A stretch of 64,000 bases of DNA from Arctopsyche grandis. Its lineage: Eukaryota; Arthropoda; Insecta; Trichoptera; Hydropsychidae. The notes under the pieces were generated by a model, which saw only the letters and a program-made list of their open reading frames with translations, was not told the origin of the DNA and did no database searches. The position numbers were made by a program, and so were the translations under genes. Of this stretch, positions 11,445 through 22,209 are shown one piece after another (position 1 is the first letter of the stretch; the number at the start of each line of letters is the position of its first letter). The DNA is taken from assembly GCF_051622035.1 (NCBI RefSeq), contig NC_135362.1, positions 11,287,501-11,351,500 on the forward strand, given 5' to 3'.

Positions 11445-11705
11445 GATATCACTATTTCTTATTGTATAATCCTTAAAATACTAAGTAATAACTCATGATC
11501 TAACTTATAAACTAAATACAACATACTAAGATTTAAATTATTTCTAATACTCATCCATCCCAATTAATCTAACATACTTCTAATACTTTTTAATCTATCA
11601 ACATTCAAAATACCTCTCATAGCTTTATTTTGTAATTTTTGTATTTTTCCTAAATCTTGGCCATTAAACATGTTAAGCACAGTGGCACAATAACCACGTG
11701 TAGCA
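11445..11705 (-). mobile_element. LINE remnant (Jockey/I-type reverse transcriptase C-terminus)
   Basis: The minus-strand frame reads YCATVLNMFNGQDLGKIQKL, then QNKAMRGILNVDRLKSIR, LGWMSIRNNLNL and LYLVYKLDHELLL. This is typical of the region after the reverse transcriptase domain in Jockey-like LINEs. It contains an in-frame stop between SMLD and LGWM and is truncated at both sides. Confidence 0.7.
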
Positions 11706-11721
11706 AGACAATTTTATTATA

Positions 11722-12012
11722 GGCTAGCTGAATCCGGCATGCATTGCAATGCCACAATAGCGAATGCAAATTCCCGTTCCCGTTCAGATTTGTCGGAAAA
11801 ACGCAGGCAGCGAACACATTTGAAATTATTGCGTTGCAATGACACTCATTCCCGATTTTCCCGTTTCCATTCCCGTTTTTGGGCGATTTTTTTTCACTGT
11901 AATCTTCCCAGACATGCATACAACAAATCCTGAAAGTTCCATCGTAATCGGTTTAGTGGTTTAGGAGCCTGTACGAGACACACAGACATTCAATTTTATA
12001 TACATATGTATA
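11722..12012 (+). repeat. Dispersed repeat copy with CCCGTT motif and RTE-type tail
   Basis: It is closely similar to 763-1123. It starts CTAGCTGAATCCGGCATGC, carries the CGGAAAAACGCAGGCAGCG segment, and ends in CCATCGTAATCGGTTTAGTG with GAGACACACAGACA. The hexamer array is shorter than in the first copy. Confidence 0.6.
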
Positions 12013-12740
12013 TAGATTAAAACTATACTTTTTCTACTTGTTTATTAAATAAATAAATAAATATAAACAGACCAATATGTCATATTTTGACCCAAAATAT
12101 CATGTCTCATGTGGCGGTCTCCATCACGGGCCCGAAAGTGAAACGCCTGAAAACGCAAATATCGGAAGGCAAAGATCGAAAATCGAACAGGATAAAAGGA
12201 ACAAAAGGAACAGGCTTTTCCTCCCGTATTCTGCCCGCGCACATTAATACGGGAGGAAAAGCCTGTTTCTCTTGTTCCTGTTGTATCCTGCTCGCGCAAA
12301 TTAAGTGAGTATGTACGACGAGGGGAGAGACCCTTTTTTTTATCTTTCGACTTAAGGTCTGTTCATACTTAACAGCACTGCACGTCGCGGTCACGTCACG
12401 TTTACAGCAATTTGGCCGAGTGCAAGGCAAAATCGGCTTACTTATACATTAGAGGCCATGACGATACGGCGCAATATTGCTTACGTTGTATTGTCGAGTA
12501 CTTGCAATATGAATGCATACACGTGCATTCAAATTTCATATCTAGAAGTTTAAGTTTAATACCAAGTTAATTATAAAATTTAGTTAGCATCCGTCAACCG
12601 GAAGTAGCAGTTTACTCTTGTTCGATTTTTCTACCACTATTTTTTTCGACCCCTTAAACATGTGTGTTCGTCACAAAAAAATCCAAGTATAATTCTTGTA
12701 GCAATTTGATGAAAATGAAAAAAAATTATTAAATTTTATA

Positions 12741-13640
12741 AACCGGAAGTGGGATTTTTTTCACATAGAAAGGTTGAAAATGTTGTGCCCACTACTCTGT
12801 CCGCACCCCTGAACATATTAAGCTGAAAATTTATATTTCTATCCTTTATGTACTAACTTAGAGCTGGTAGGGTTTTGGTCAGAACTCCTAAACCGGAAGT
12901 AGTATTTTTTTTAAAAACAATATTTCATTATTTTTTCATCATTTTATTTTGACCTTTTAAATTGTTTTAAGCTTCTTGATATTTATTGAGTTTAATAAAG
13001 ATAGTAGTTTTAAGTAAAAAAAAAAAAAAAAATACTTAATTTAATGAACCGGAAGTGGGATTGTTTTCCTCGTAGAAAGGTCAAAAGTGTTGTGCCCACT
13101 ACTCTGTCCACACCCCTGAACGTATTAAGCTGAAAATTTATATTTATTTCCTTTATGTACTAACTTAGAGCTGGTAGGGTTTTGGTCAGAACTCCTAAAC
13201 CGGAAGTAGTATTTTTTTTAAAAACAATATTTCATTATTTTTTCATCATTTTATTTTGACCTTTTAAATTGTTTTAAGCTTCTTGATATTTATTGAGTTT
13301 AATAAAGATAGTAGTTTTAAGTAAAAAAAAAAAAAAAAATACTTAATTTAATGAACCGGAAGTGGGATTGTTTTCCTCGTAGAAAGGTCAAAAGTGTTGT
13401 GCCCACTACTCTGTCCACACCCCTGAACGTATTAAGCTGAAAATTTATATTTATTTCCTTTATGTACTAACTTAGAGCTGGTAGGGTTTTGGTCATAATT
13501 TGTAAACTGGAAGTAGTATTTTTTTTAAAACAATATTTCATTATTTTATTTTGACCTTTAAAATTATTTTTATTTTCTTGATATTTAATGAGTATAATAC
13601 TGATAGTGATTTTTAGTAATAAAAAAATTTGAACAAAATC
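12741..13640 (+). repeat. 307-bp tandem repeat
   Basis: Units starting AACCGGAAGTAGTATTTTTT begin at 12891 and 13198, and a diverged one (AACTGGAAGT) begins at 13505, so the period is 307 bp. The two full units (12891-13197, 13198-13504) are almost identical, including the A-run, indicating a recent duplication. Partial units flank them. Confidence 0.85.
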
Positions 13641-13930
13641 CGACAACCGGAAGTAGAACTTTTGTTTTGTGCAAGTTTCCATATATTTGCGCTCAATTTG
13701 TATCGCTATCATAGTCATCAGTTCAATATCGAATTTTGCTTTGTAACCTTCTTATATTCCTCAAATACATAGATAAAGTCATGGGTTGGTCACACCCGAA
13801 TTTGTACTTTATCTATGTACGTAGTAACAATAGATGAAGTTTTATGATCATGCGAAAATTCGAACTCGAGATTTTGACTGATTCGAACTCAGAATCGATT
13901 ACTGATCACGTTTTCATGATCTAGAAAAAA

Positions 13931-13932
<2 letters not shown>

Positions 13933-13984
<52 letters not shown>
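13933..13984 (+). repeat. (TG)n microsatellite
   Basis: About 25 TG dinucleotides lie within the CCGGAAGT element. The inverted relatives at 18273-18292 and 28935-28948 carry shorter (CA)n, so the microsatellite belongs to the element. Confidence 0.9.
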
Positions 13985-13988
<4 letters not shown>

Positions 13989-14139
13989 TGTCTGTGTGGG
14001 TGTGTATTTTGGGGATATTTTTAACACCGTTAGTCCTATCGAATTGAAACTTAGTATCGGTTACTGAAATTCTTATCGACACGACGCAAATTTTTTTCAA
14101 ATTTTTAAGTTGACCGGAAATGGTACCTCGCCTTATAGG

Positions 14140-15449
14140 CAGTGGCGGACTGGCCATACAAGCGAACATGCCCGATGGCATGTGGGCCCCACTATCTGTT
14201 AGAAAATATGGGCCCTCAGTAAAATTAAATAACTTTTTAACTATTTATAGGATATTGCAACTTTGGTACCTAAAGTTTGGGTATTTCAACAAAACAAATT
14301 TCTTACGATATACACAAACAACTAATACCTGTTTTAACAGCCCAAGGATCGGTTAACTTTTATTATTAGGCTCGAAATGTAAGTTTCAACATTTGCGTGG
14401 GCCCTTTTGCCGGGCCCATTTCCAACGTCAATATTATGTATATACCAATACCTATGTAACAACTAACTACTGAAATAAAAATGGGAATCAACAAATTTTC
14501 GTGAAAAATATAAACATAATTGCTTAAAACAATTTTGATAGGACGATTCATCATCAACCAGCGATTTAAATTTACTTCATATTTTCAAAATAACATTTGA
14601 TTATACTTCGATGATATAGTAAAATTTAAATACACAATTTTAAACAGTTTCCGAATATAAAATCTTTTCCTAATTTAGACACATCCATGTAAATAGAAAT
14701 ATAGGATAGGGGCCCCCTCCCCAAAATCCCGATTTTCGATTAACATTAATTGAAAATATTATGCATTTTTTTCAGGGACGTAATTTGGGGGGGCCATAGG
14801 GGGGCACTCGCCCCTCTAAACTAAGGAATAGTGTGAATTTAGAAAATATTATGAATTTAATGATTAATGAGATACTACGGATCTATGAATGCTACGTTTA
14901 TTTCTTATGTATGTTACTTTTGGGTAACTAATAAAATAATCGCTGCTATGTGCTTTGAAGAGAAACAAAACAAAACTTTATCTATTGTTATTACGTACAT
15001 GTACATAGATAAAGTGAATAGACAGTTGGTAGAAATTAAGTTAATTGATAGTTTCTTGATGACTCAGTTTGATGGTCGATTAATGTTGACCATGTGAAGA
15101 TTTGTGGAAAAAATTTTTCGCCTGCGGCGCTTTTTTCTCTTTACATAATATTTTTTTATAATTACTTTTTCAAAAATAAGCTTATTTTTTTCATATTTTA
15201 TAACTCAATAAGGTGTATGCAAAGAATATTATCCATTTTTATTCCGATATAAAAAAGATTTTTTGAAAAAAAATTCAATTTGACCAATCTTTGCCTGCCC
15301 CCCCCAAGAAAAAGCTAAAATGACGTCCCTGACGTGGTGGAAAGAAGAAAATTTTGTTATATGGGGGGGGGGACGACAAATTTTTTTAACCCTGGGGGGG
15401 GCCCCTTTGACTCCTGGCATGCACTGATTTCAGTCCCAGTCCGCCACTG
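14140..15449 (+). mobile_element. hAT-type MITE (CAGTGGCGGACTGG family), copy 1
   Basis: Terminal inverted repeats are CAGTGGCGGACTGG and CCAGTCCGCCACTG, with a perfect 8-bp TSD CTTATAGG (14132-14139, 15450-15457). At 1310 bp it has no transposase. Short frames such as 14366-14557 are shared with copy 2 but resemble no known protein. It contains the short palindrome ACTTTATCTATTG...ATAGATAAAGT (14975-15015). It is inserted in the CCGGAAGT element. Confidence 0.92.
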
Positions 15450-16262
15450 CTTATAGGTGTCCTCTTTTTTTAAGTTTTTGAATTCAATTATCTCCCAAAC
15501 CACTAATTGAATCGGACTGAATTTTTTTCAAATATAATACAAATAATAATTTTTATAACCTCATATTTTTTAAATATTTCTATCTGAACCGGAAGTAGTA
15601 CTTTTACTCTAGAGAATCGAAGTTTTTTATGTTTTTTTCAGAAACCTTTTGGTTTATTGAACTGAAATTTCATATCTAGAAGTTTAAGTTTAATACCAAG
15701 TTAATTATAAAATTTAGTTAGCATCCGTCAACCGGAAGTAGCAGTTTACTCTTGTTCGATTTTTCTTCCACTATTTTTTTCGACCCCTTAAACATGTGTG
15801 TTCGTCACAAAAAAATCCAAGTATAATTCTTGTAGCAATTTGATGAAAATGAAAAAAAATTATTAAATTTTATAAACCGGAAGTAGGATTTTTTTCACTT
15901 AAAAAGGTTGAAAATGTTGTGCCCACTACTCTGTCCACACCCCTGAACGTATTAAGCTGAAAATTTATATTTCTATCCTTTATGTACTAGCTTAGAGCTG
16001 GTAGGGCTTTGGTCAGAATTCGTAAACCGGAAGTAGTATTTTTTTTAAAAACAATATTTCATTATTTTTTCATTATTTTATTTTGACCTTTAAAATTGTT
16101 TTAAGCTTCTTGATATTTAATGTGTATAATAAAAATAGTGATTTTAAGTAAAAATAAAAAAAAAATTACTTAATTTAATGAACCGGAAGTGGGATTTTTT
16201 TCCTCGTAGAAAGGTCAAAAAAGTTGTGCCCACTACTCTGTCCGCACCCCTGAACGTATTAA

Positions 16263-17771
16263 CCCATTTGAACCCAGAGCTCGCGTGAAAACACATGTCC
16301 CATGTGCCCAGGACTATTTTTTCGTTTATTTTCCAAAATCTTTGAGTTATTTCATGGGAAATATTTTTTATAGGATAGGGATGGATAATTAATTGATTTT
16401 TCAACATTTTTAATTTTTTTCAAGGTGGTGCCGTGAATGACCTTTGGGGCTAATGAAACATGTTTTTTAAAATAAAACAAAAATCACAATGGAGTCACAT
16501 AATCAGTTATAATACTTTCTCACTGGTTATTTGTAATTTTATTGTTAAGAAATTTATAAAATTAATTTTAAAAATAACAAACACGCATCTCTTCGATAAA
16601 ATGATATTTTCAAATCGCATAACATAACACACGTAGGTACATATATTGTGACATATACACATCGTCAACAAAAAAAAGGGTGCACCCTTTTAAAAGAAGA
16701 AATGTCATAAACGAGATTTTGGGTTCAAAAGTCGTAAAAACAAAATACATGAAGACAAAATAATTAATTATTATGATACGGTACAAAACATTTGTCATGC
16801 AATGGAATTTCACAGTTATCACTAGCCGAAAACGTTTTATTTTTACAGTGTCCACAATTTCTCCTTTTCTGTTTGACCAATATCAAATGTCTTCCAACTT
16901 CCTTTTGATTTTGATTAACTTTGCCGGGTCTGAATGGGACCAATTGTTTTCGTTTTTGACCACAACACTTGCACAACGTCTCTGTTACCTGTCTGATAAA
17001 TCCTAATTTATCAAATTTACAACCAAAACTTTTGCTTAGAATCCAAGCGTTATTCACAGCTACATCGATGTTCCAAAACAGAATAGGCATGTACCATTTT
17101 TTCTCTCTAATACTTATATTATAGTTAGAAATATGGTTATCCATTTGATCAACCCCACCCATATATTTATTATACATATTTATACTAAATGGTTGATTGA
17201 TTTCCACCCTACTTTTTTCTTTAACCGAATATCAGTTTCCAGGGGTGGTAATATGTATGTATGTGGAATCCGGAAGTTGAGACGTCCCAATTATCAATTT
17301 CTTCCCGTATCTCTGCAGTAGTAAAATTGCATTCTCTGGAAAAAAATATGTGTCATTATCCCAAGGAGTCATATACGACTCCGTCGACTTTTGATTTTTT
17401 TTTTCAGGAATATGAGATATATAAACGCAATTTCTCTTATGCATATTATACAATAAGTCCTACTGTATTAGAAACATAAAGATAAATAAAAAATATGTAA
17501 AAATAAAAAAACTTACGTATGTTTTCTCTTCGACATATCTGCAAGTCGAAAAGCGCTCGATGTTATTCCCTCAAAACTCCAAAAGGAACTGATTTCATTT
17601 CGTGTGACTTTCTTACAATTCATCACCAACATCTAACCAAGCGTAACGAAAGGTTTTACGGCCGGCCTGAGTGATCCCTTTATTTTACGACGCAAAATTG
17701 TAAAATGCCGTGAATGACCGCGCTGGCATACATCGTGTAAGTTCATAACTGACCGCGTGGGTTCAAATGGG
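16263..17771 (-). mobile_element. piggyBac element with C-terminal transposase fragment
   Basis: Inverted repeats CCCATTTGAACCCA (16263-16276) and TGGGTTCAAATGGG (17758-17771) are flanked by TTAA (16259-16262, 17772-17775). The minus-strand frame 16764-17207 encodes YNKYMGGVDQMDNHISNYNI, the AVNNAWIL segment and a C-terminal Cys-rich finger (CGHCKNKTFSASDNC, CFVPYHN), all piggyBac (PGBD) hallmarks. The N-terminal half, including most catalytic Asp residues, is missing in this 1.5-kb derivative. The neighbouring repeat units show the empty site. Confidence 0.93.
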
Positions 17772-18909
17772 TTAAGCTGAAAATTTATATTTCTATCCTT
17801 TATGTACTAACTTAGAGCTGGTAGGGTTTTGGTCAGAATTTGTAAACCGGAAGTAGTATTTTTTTTTAAAACAATATTTCATTATTTTATTTTGACCTTT
17901 AAAATTATTTTTATTTTCTTGATATTTAATGAGTATAATACTGATAATGATTTTTAGTAATGAAAAAAATTTGAACAAAATCTGACAACCGGAAGTAGAT
18001 CTTTTGTTTTGTGCAAGTTTCCATACATTTGCGCTCAATTTGTATCGCTATCATAGTCATCAGTTCAATATCGAATTTTGTTTTGTAACCTTCTTATATT
18101 CATCAAATACATAGATAAAGTCATGGGTTGGTCACATCCGAATTTTTTTATTTTCATTACATTGCTACAAGAATTATAATTGAATTTTTTTGTGACAAAC
18201 ACACATGTTTAAGGGGTCGAAAAAAGTTTCAGTTCGATAGGACTAACGGTGTTAAAAATATCCCCAAAATACACACACACACACACACACATTTTTTCTA
18301 GATCACGAAAACGTGATCAGTGATCGATTCTGAGTTCGAATCAGTCAAAATCTCGAGTTCGAATTTTCGCATGATCACAAAACTTCATCTATTGTTACTA
18401 CGTACATAGATAAAGTAAAAATAGAAAAACCCAAGGAGAGTTTTGGACACTGTATAAGGAGCTTGTGAATGATTAACAAAATTTTTTTAAATATTTCCGT
18501 AAAAAATTTAATTTTTTTTTAAATATTTGCGCCGATAAATTTAAACAGTCACTATCGATAATTGGTTCAAAACAGCAAAGCGGCAGACTCATGGCACGTA
18601 ATTCGCGTGTATATTTCCACGATGGCCAAAAAAACGGATACGATACGTTGACGGATGTTGCTGTAAGGTATGAACAGGAAATGTCGGGTACTGCTGTAAG
18701 CCTGTCGTGGCGTAAACGTGACGGTTGGTATGAATATACCCATACAAAATGTACCAAAGAACGGCCGGATACCTGCTGAAGTCGGTACGTGCTGACTAGG
18801 TACGTGCTGAACAGACCTTTAAGATCTTTCAATTTTCGATCTTTGCCTTCCGATATTTGGGTTTTCGGGCGTTTCACTTTCAGGCCCGTGAAGTAGACCC
18901 CTCATGTGG

Positions 18910-19378
18910 AATCATATTGTATTCGTCGGCGAATTACGCCCCATGACGATTGTGAGAAAACGAGGAAAAATGAACGTAAACGAAGCGCGTTCGCGAATCC
19001 CTGTGCTCGCGATACTATCACAGAGTGCGGGTGCGAGTGCGGGGGTGTTGCCGGCGATCGCGTTCGCGTTCGCGTTCGAGTTCGCGTTTGCGATTGGCGA
19101 CGCGTCGTGACGTCTCATCGGCAGATCTGAGGATCGGAGTGAAGTGAAGTGGTGTGGAGTGGAGTGGGGTGAGTAGTTGGGGCCCTTCAAACTTCACGGG
19201 AAGGAGCGCCTCGGCCACATTCGCGAGTGTCACTGTCAGTGAGGGCGCTCGCCCGTCTACTCGGCGCTCCTCGCTCCTCTGACACGAGTACTGCCACCAC
19301 CACCACCACCACCACCACCACTGATTACCAAACGTCCAACACCGATCGTCTACCATCTACCATCAACCACCAACCACC
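18910..19378 (+). promoter_or_regulatory. GC-rich promoter and 5' leader of the tyrosine phosphatase gene
   Basis: A sharp rise in GC and CpG (for example the GCGTTC-type run at 19055-19090 and the CCACCA run at 19290-19320) precedes the phosphatase ATG. No TATA box is apparent. The many overlapping open frames on both strands reflect base composition. Confidence 0.5.
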
Positions 19379-22125
19379 ATGGCGGCTACCATCGAGCTGG
19401 AGTACCAAGAGATAGCGCAACGGAACGGCTGGCCCAAGGAGTTCGAGGTCAGCTCGACCACACTCGTCCGACATTTGCATTTGAATCATGAAATGAATGA
19501 CACATTCGTACTCACCCCCCACTCCCCCTCCCCACCCTCGCCTTTCATTGTCACAATAAATATGCTCTCAATGTTCAGTTGTACCAATTGTATTATTTGA
19601 ACAATTGCATTTATTTCTGCTGTAGGTGTGTTTTGCGATGTTTAATGTGCGCTTTGTATCGTTTTCAGAAAATACGAGAGACGTGTAGCAAATATGATTA
19701 TACTTTCGTCGAGGCGAAGAGGCCGGAGAATGCCATTTACAACAGATATATGGATATATGTCCGTACGACCACAGTAGAGTCATAATAAAAAAAGGAGTC
19801 CATAGTTACATAAATGCCAACCTTGTCAAAGTTAGTATTTGAGTTGATGATCTATTCTATTGTATTTATATGATTGAATTTTTTCTTGATTTTTCCTAGT
19901 TTCTAGTCATCGGTTGACATCATACTCCGTTTCGCTTAGCTTGACAATGGGAGGAAAAATACGCCATTCTTACTGGTCGGCTATTTCGCGTATTCACGAA
20001 TTATTTCTTAATACTTGTCCGCATCGAACGCTCTGAAAATATTTCTAAAATAAAATGATCTTAAATGAACAGATTAGGTTATATAATATAGTGTGAAAGA
20101 GAAAAAGTTATAGGCGTTTATACAATTAAAATCTGACAAAGTGAGAGGGTGGCGGAAAGGCAAATAAATCGTATTGGCGGATTTGATTTGAATATATATT
20201 GTTGACCAAAGTCAAAACGATTGGAAGAATGTAGGATATCAAATCCAAATGTTTTCAACGAACGAGCGAAAGCAAATATAGAAGAGGCTTGTAATAATAA
20301 AAATAGCATATCTTATGTATGAAACAATATTTATATTTCTCTTTATAAGCCATGTATCGTTATTTTCTTATATAAACTGTATCATATTAACTTATTAAAT
20401 ACAAATCACTGTACCACTGTTCCACAACAGTTGACCAGTAGGAATTGAAATCCAAAGTCTGCCTATTGCTGAACTAAATAAAATAGAATATTGTGTGATG
20501 CTTATTTTATACAAGGAAATTTAACATAAAACACATAAAATAATTAACATGCAAATTGACGCAATAAACAAAGCGTGAAATTCTGATAACTCGATAAATT
20601 TACCACTAAAAAGGATAATGGGAAATGTCTTATTCATATTACTCGACCAGTAAAATTTATGCAATACAAATATGTAATTTCGTTCTAAGAATAGGAATGA
20701 TTGTAAAATAAAGTTCCTTTTCCGTCGTACTAAAATTTAATACAACATTTGTTTGTGACATGTGTTTTGTTTGTAATGTGTTAAATTGTAAAATTTTAGA
20801 TCGACAAGGCAAACAAACAGTACATACTAACGCAAGGCCCGACAGTTGCTTCGACCCCTGATTTCTGGCGTATGGTATGGGAATGTGATTCTAGAGCGAT
20901 AATTATGCTAAATAAACGTATAGAAAATGATAAAATCAAATGCAGCCTGTATTGGCCCGATCATATTGGCACTGAATATTGTATGAAATTACCTCAATGT
21001 GGGCTTACCGTCGAACTATTAACCGAAAACAGTCACACATACTATTCAACCAGGGTAATTAGGTATGCTCTTCATCTACTTGGATTTTTTTTCATGATCG
21101 TATAACGTTTTATTTTAATAATATATGACCGATCGTTTGATTTTTTCCATTCAGAGTAACTGACACAGAAACAAATACCTCTCGAGAAGTTATTCAGTTT
21201 CATTACACGACCTGGCCTGATTTTGGAGTTCCAAGTTCTCCAATGGCTTTCTTGGAATTTCTTTATAAAGTGAGAGCTTCTGGTGCAATGGATTCGTCAG
21301 TTGGTCCGCCGATTGTTCATTGTAGCGCAGGTGTTGGACGATCTGGTACCTTTTGCCTAGTGGATAGCTGTCTCGTTATGGTTATTTTACTTCTTATATG
21401 TATACATATGAATAAAATCAATTGTTCCTTTGCCATTGACGAAGAAGATGATGATTTAATTAACATTTTATGCATTTTTATCATTGTTCTTTTTTAGATT
21501 GATAAATATGGAGCCGAGAGTGTTAACGTGCGTGAGGTATTACTAGAAATGCGGAAATATCGTATGGGATTAATACAAACCCCAGATCAATTACGGTTCT
21601 CTTATCAAGCTATAATAAAGGGGGCTAAACAAATCGACGATAGTGAGGTAAGGATATTGGATTTTATGTTGTTTCGATGTAGTCTTTAATTCCACTTTAT
21701 ATTTCGGAAGATAAATTTTTTTTTTATTCAGATTTTCATTCGTCCAGGATATATTTATAGTTTTCAAAATGAAACCTGGAATAAGGTTGCCGAATTGAAA
21801 ATTAGTGTAGTAAATTTTTTGAAAAATTTGTTTCAAAATTAAGGTACATATTATGTATATATTGATAATTTATCCCGCTTTTGTGTTTTTTGTTGTAATT
21901 CCAACAAATATAATCTGTAAATGTGTACTGCTGTAGGCTTTTGTCCCCATTTTTCAGAATTGATGTTTTTACCTCTGATGAATGATGCTTTTATCCTATT
22001 TTAACACATTTTAAATTCAATAACATTAAACCCTTACATTTTATTCAAATCGTTTTTTTTTAATTATCAAACTACAAATTTTAATTTATTATTATTTCTT
22101 ATTTGCATTGCTCTGTATACTATTT

Positions 22126-22209
<84 letters not shown>

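Larger units (their letters stand above)
12531..18416. repeat. CCGGAAGT-rich composite repeat element
   Basis: This block is built from AT-rich segments in which ACCGGAAGT recurs every 100-160 bp. Its opening segment (12531 on) is repeated directly at 15664 on, and parts recur inverted (about 18150-18240). It holds (TG)n at 13933-13983, 307-bp tandem units (12891-13504), a hAT MITE (14140-15449) and a piggyBac (16263-17771). The right border is a short palindrome, ACTTCATCTATTG...ATAGATAAAGT, at 18382-18416. No transposase of its own is seen and its class is unknown. Confidence 0.6.
12355..18818. mobile_element. Harbinger (PIF-type) non-autonomous element, itself interrupted
   Basis: Terminal inverted repeats begin AGGTCTGTTCA at both ends, flanked by the TTA target duplication (12352-12354 and 18819-18821) typical of Harbinger. 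The outer parts (12355-12530 and 18417-18818) match the uninterrupted copy at 30138-30883 in reverse orientation. Between them the CCGGAAGT element is inserted, with loss of some Harbinger interior. Confidence 0.85.
12115..18900. mobile_element. Foldback Mutator-like MITE split by 6.5 kb of nested insertions
   Basis: The left part (12115-12354) begins CGGTCTCCATCACGGGCC. The right part (18822-18900) ends GGCCCGTGAAGTAGACCC. The pair is flanked by a perfect 9-bp TSD CTCATGTGG at 12106-12114 and 18901-18909, almost 6.8 kb apart. This shows both halves are one insertion. Between them sits the Harbinger element at 12355-18818. Confidence 0.88.

Noticed and set aside
12045-12430. Frames of 73-107 codons on both strands
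   Set aside because: They are produced by the palindromic arm of the foldback MITE and do not resemble proteins.
14867-15097. 76-codon frame in hAT copy 1 with a counterpart at 48993-49211
   Set aside because: Shared only because the two MITE copies are homologous. It overlaps the short palindrome and has no known domain.
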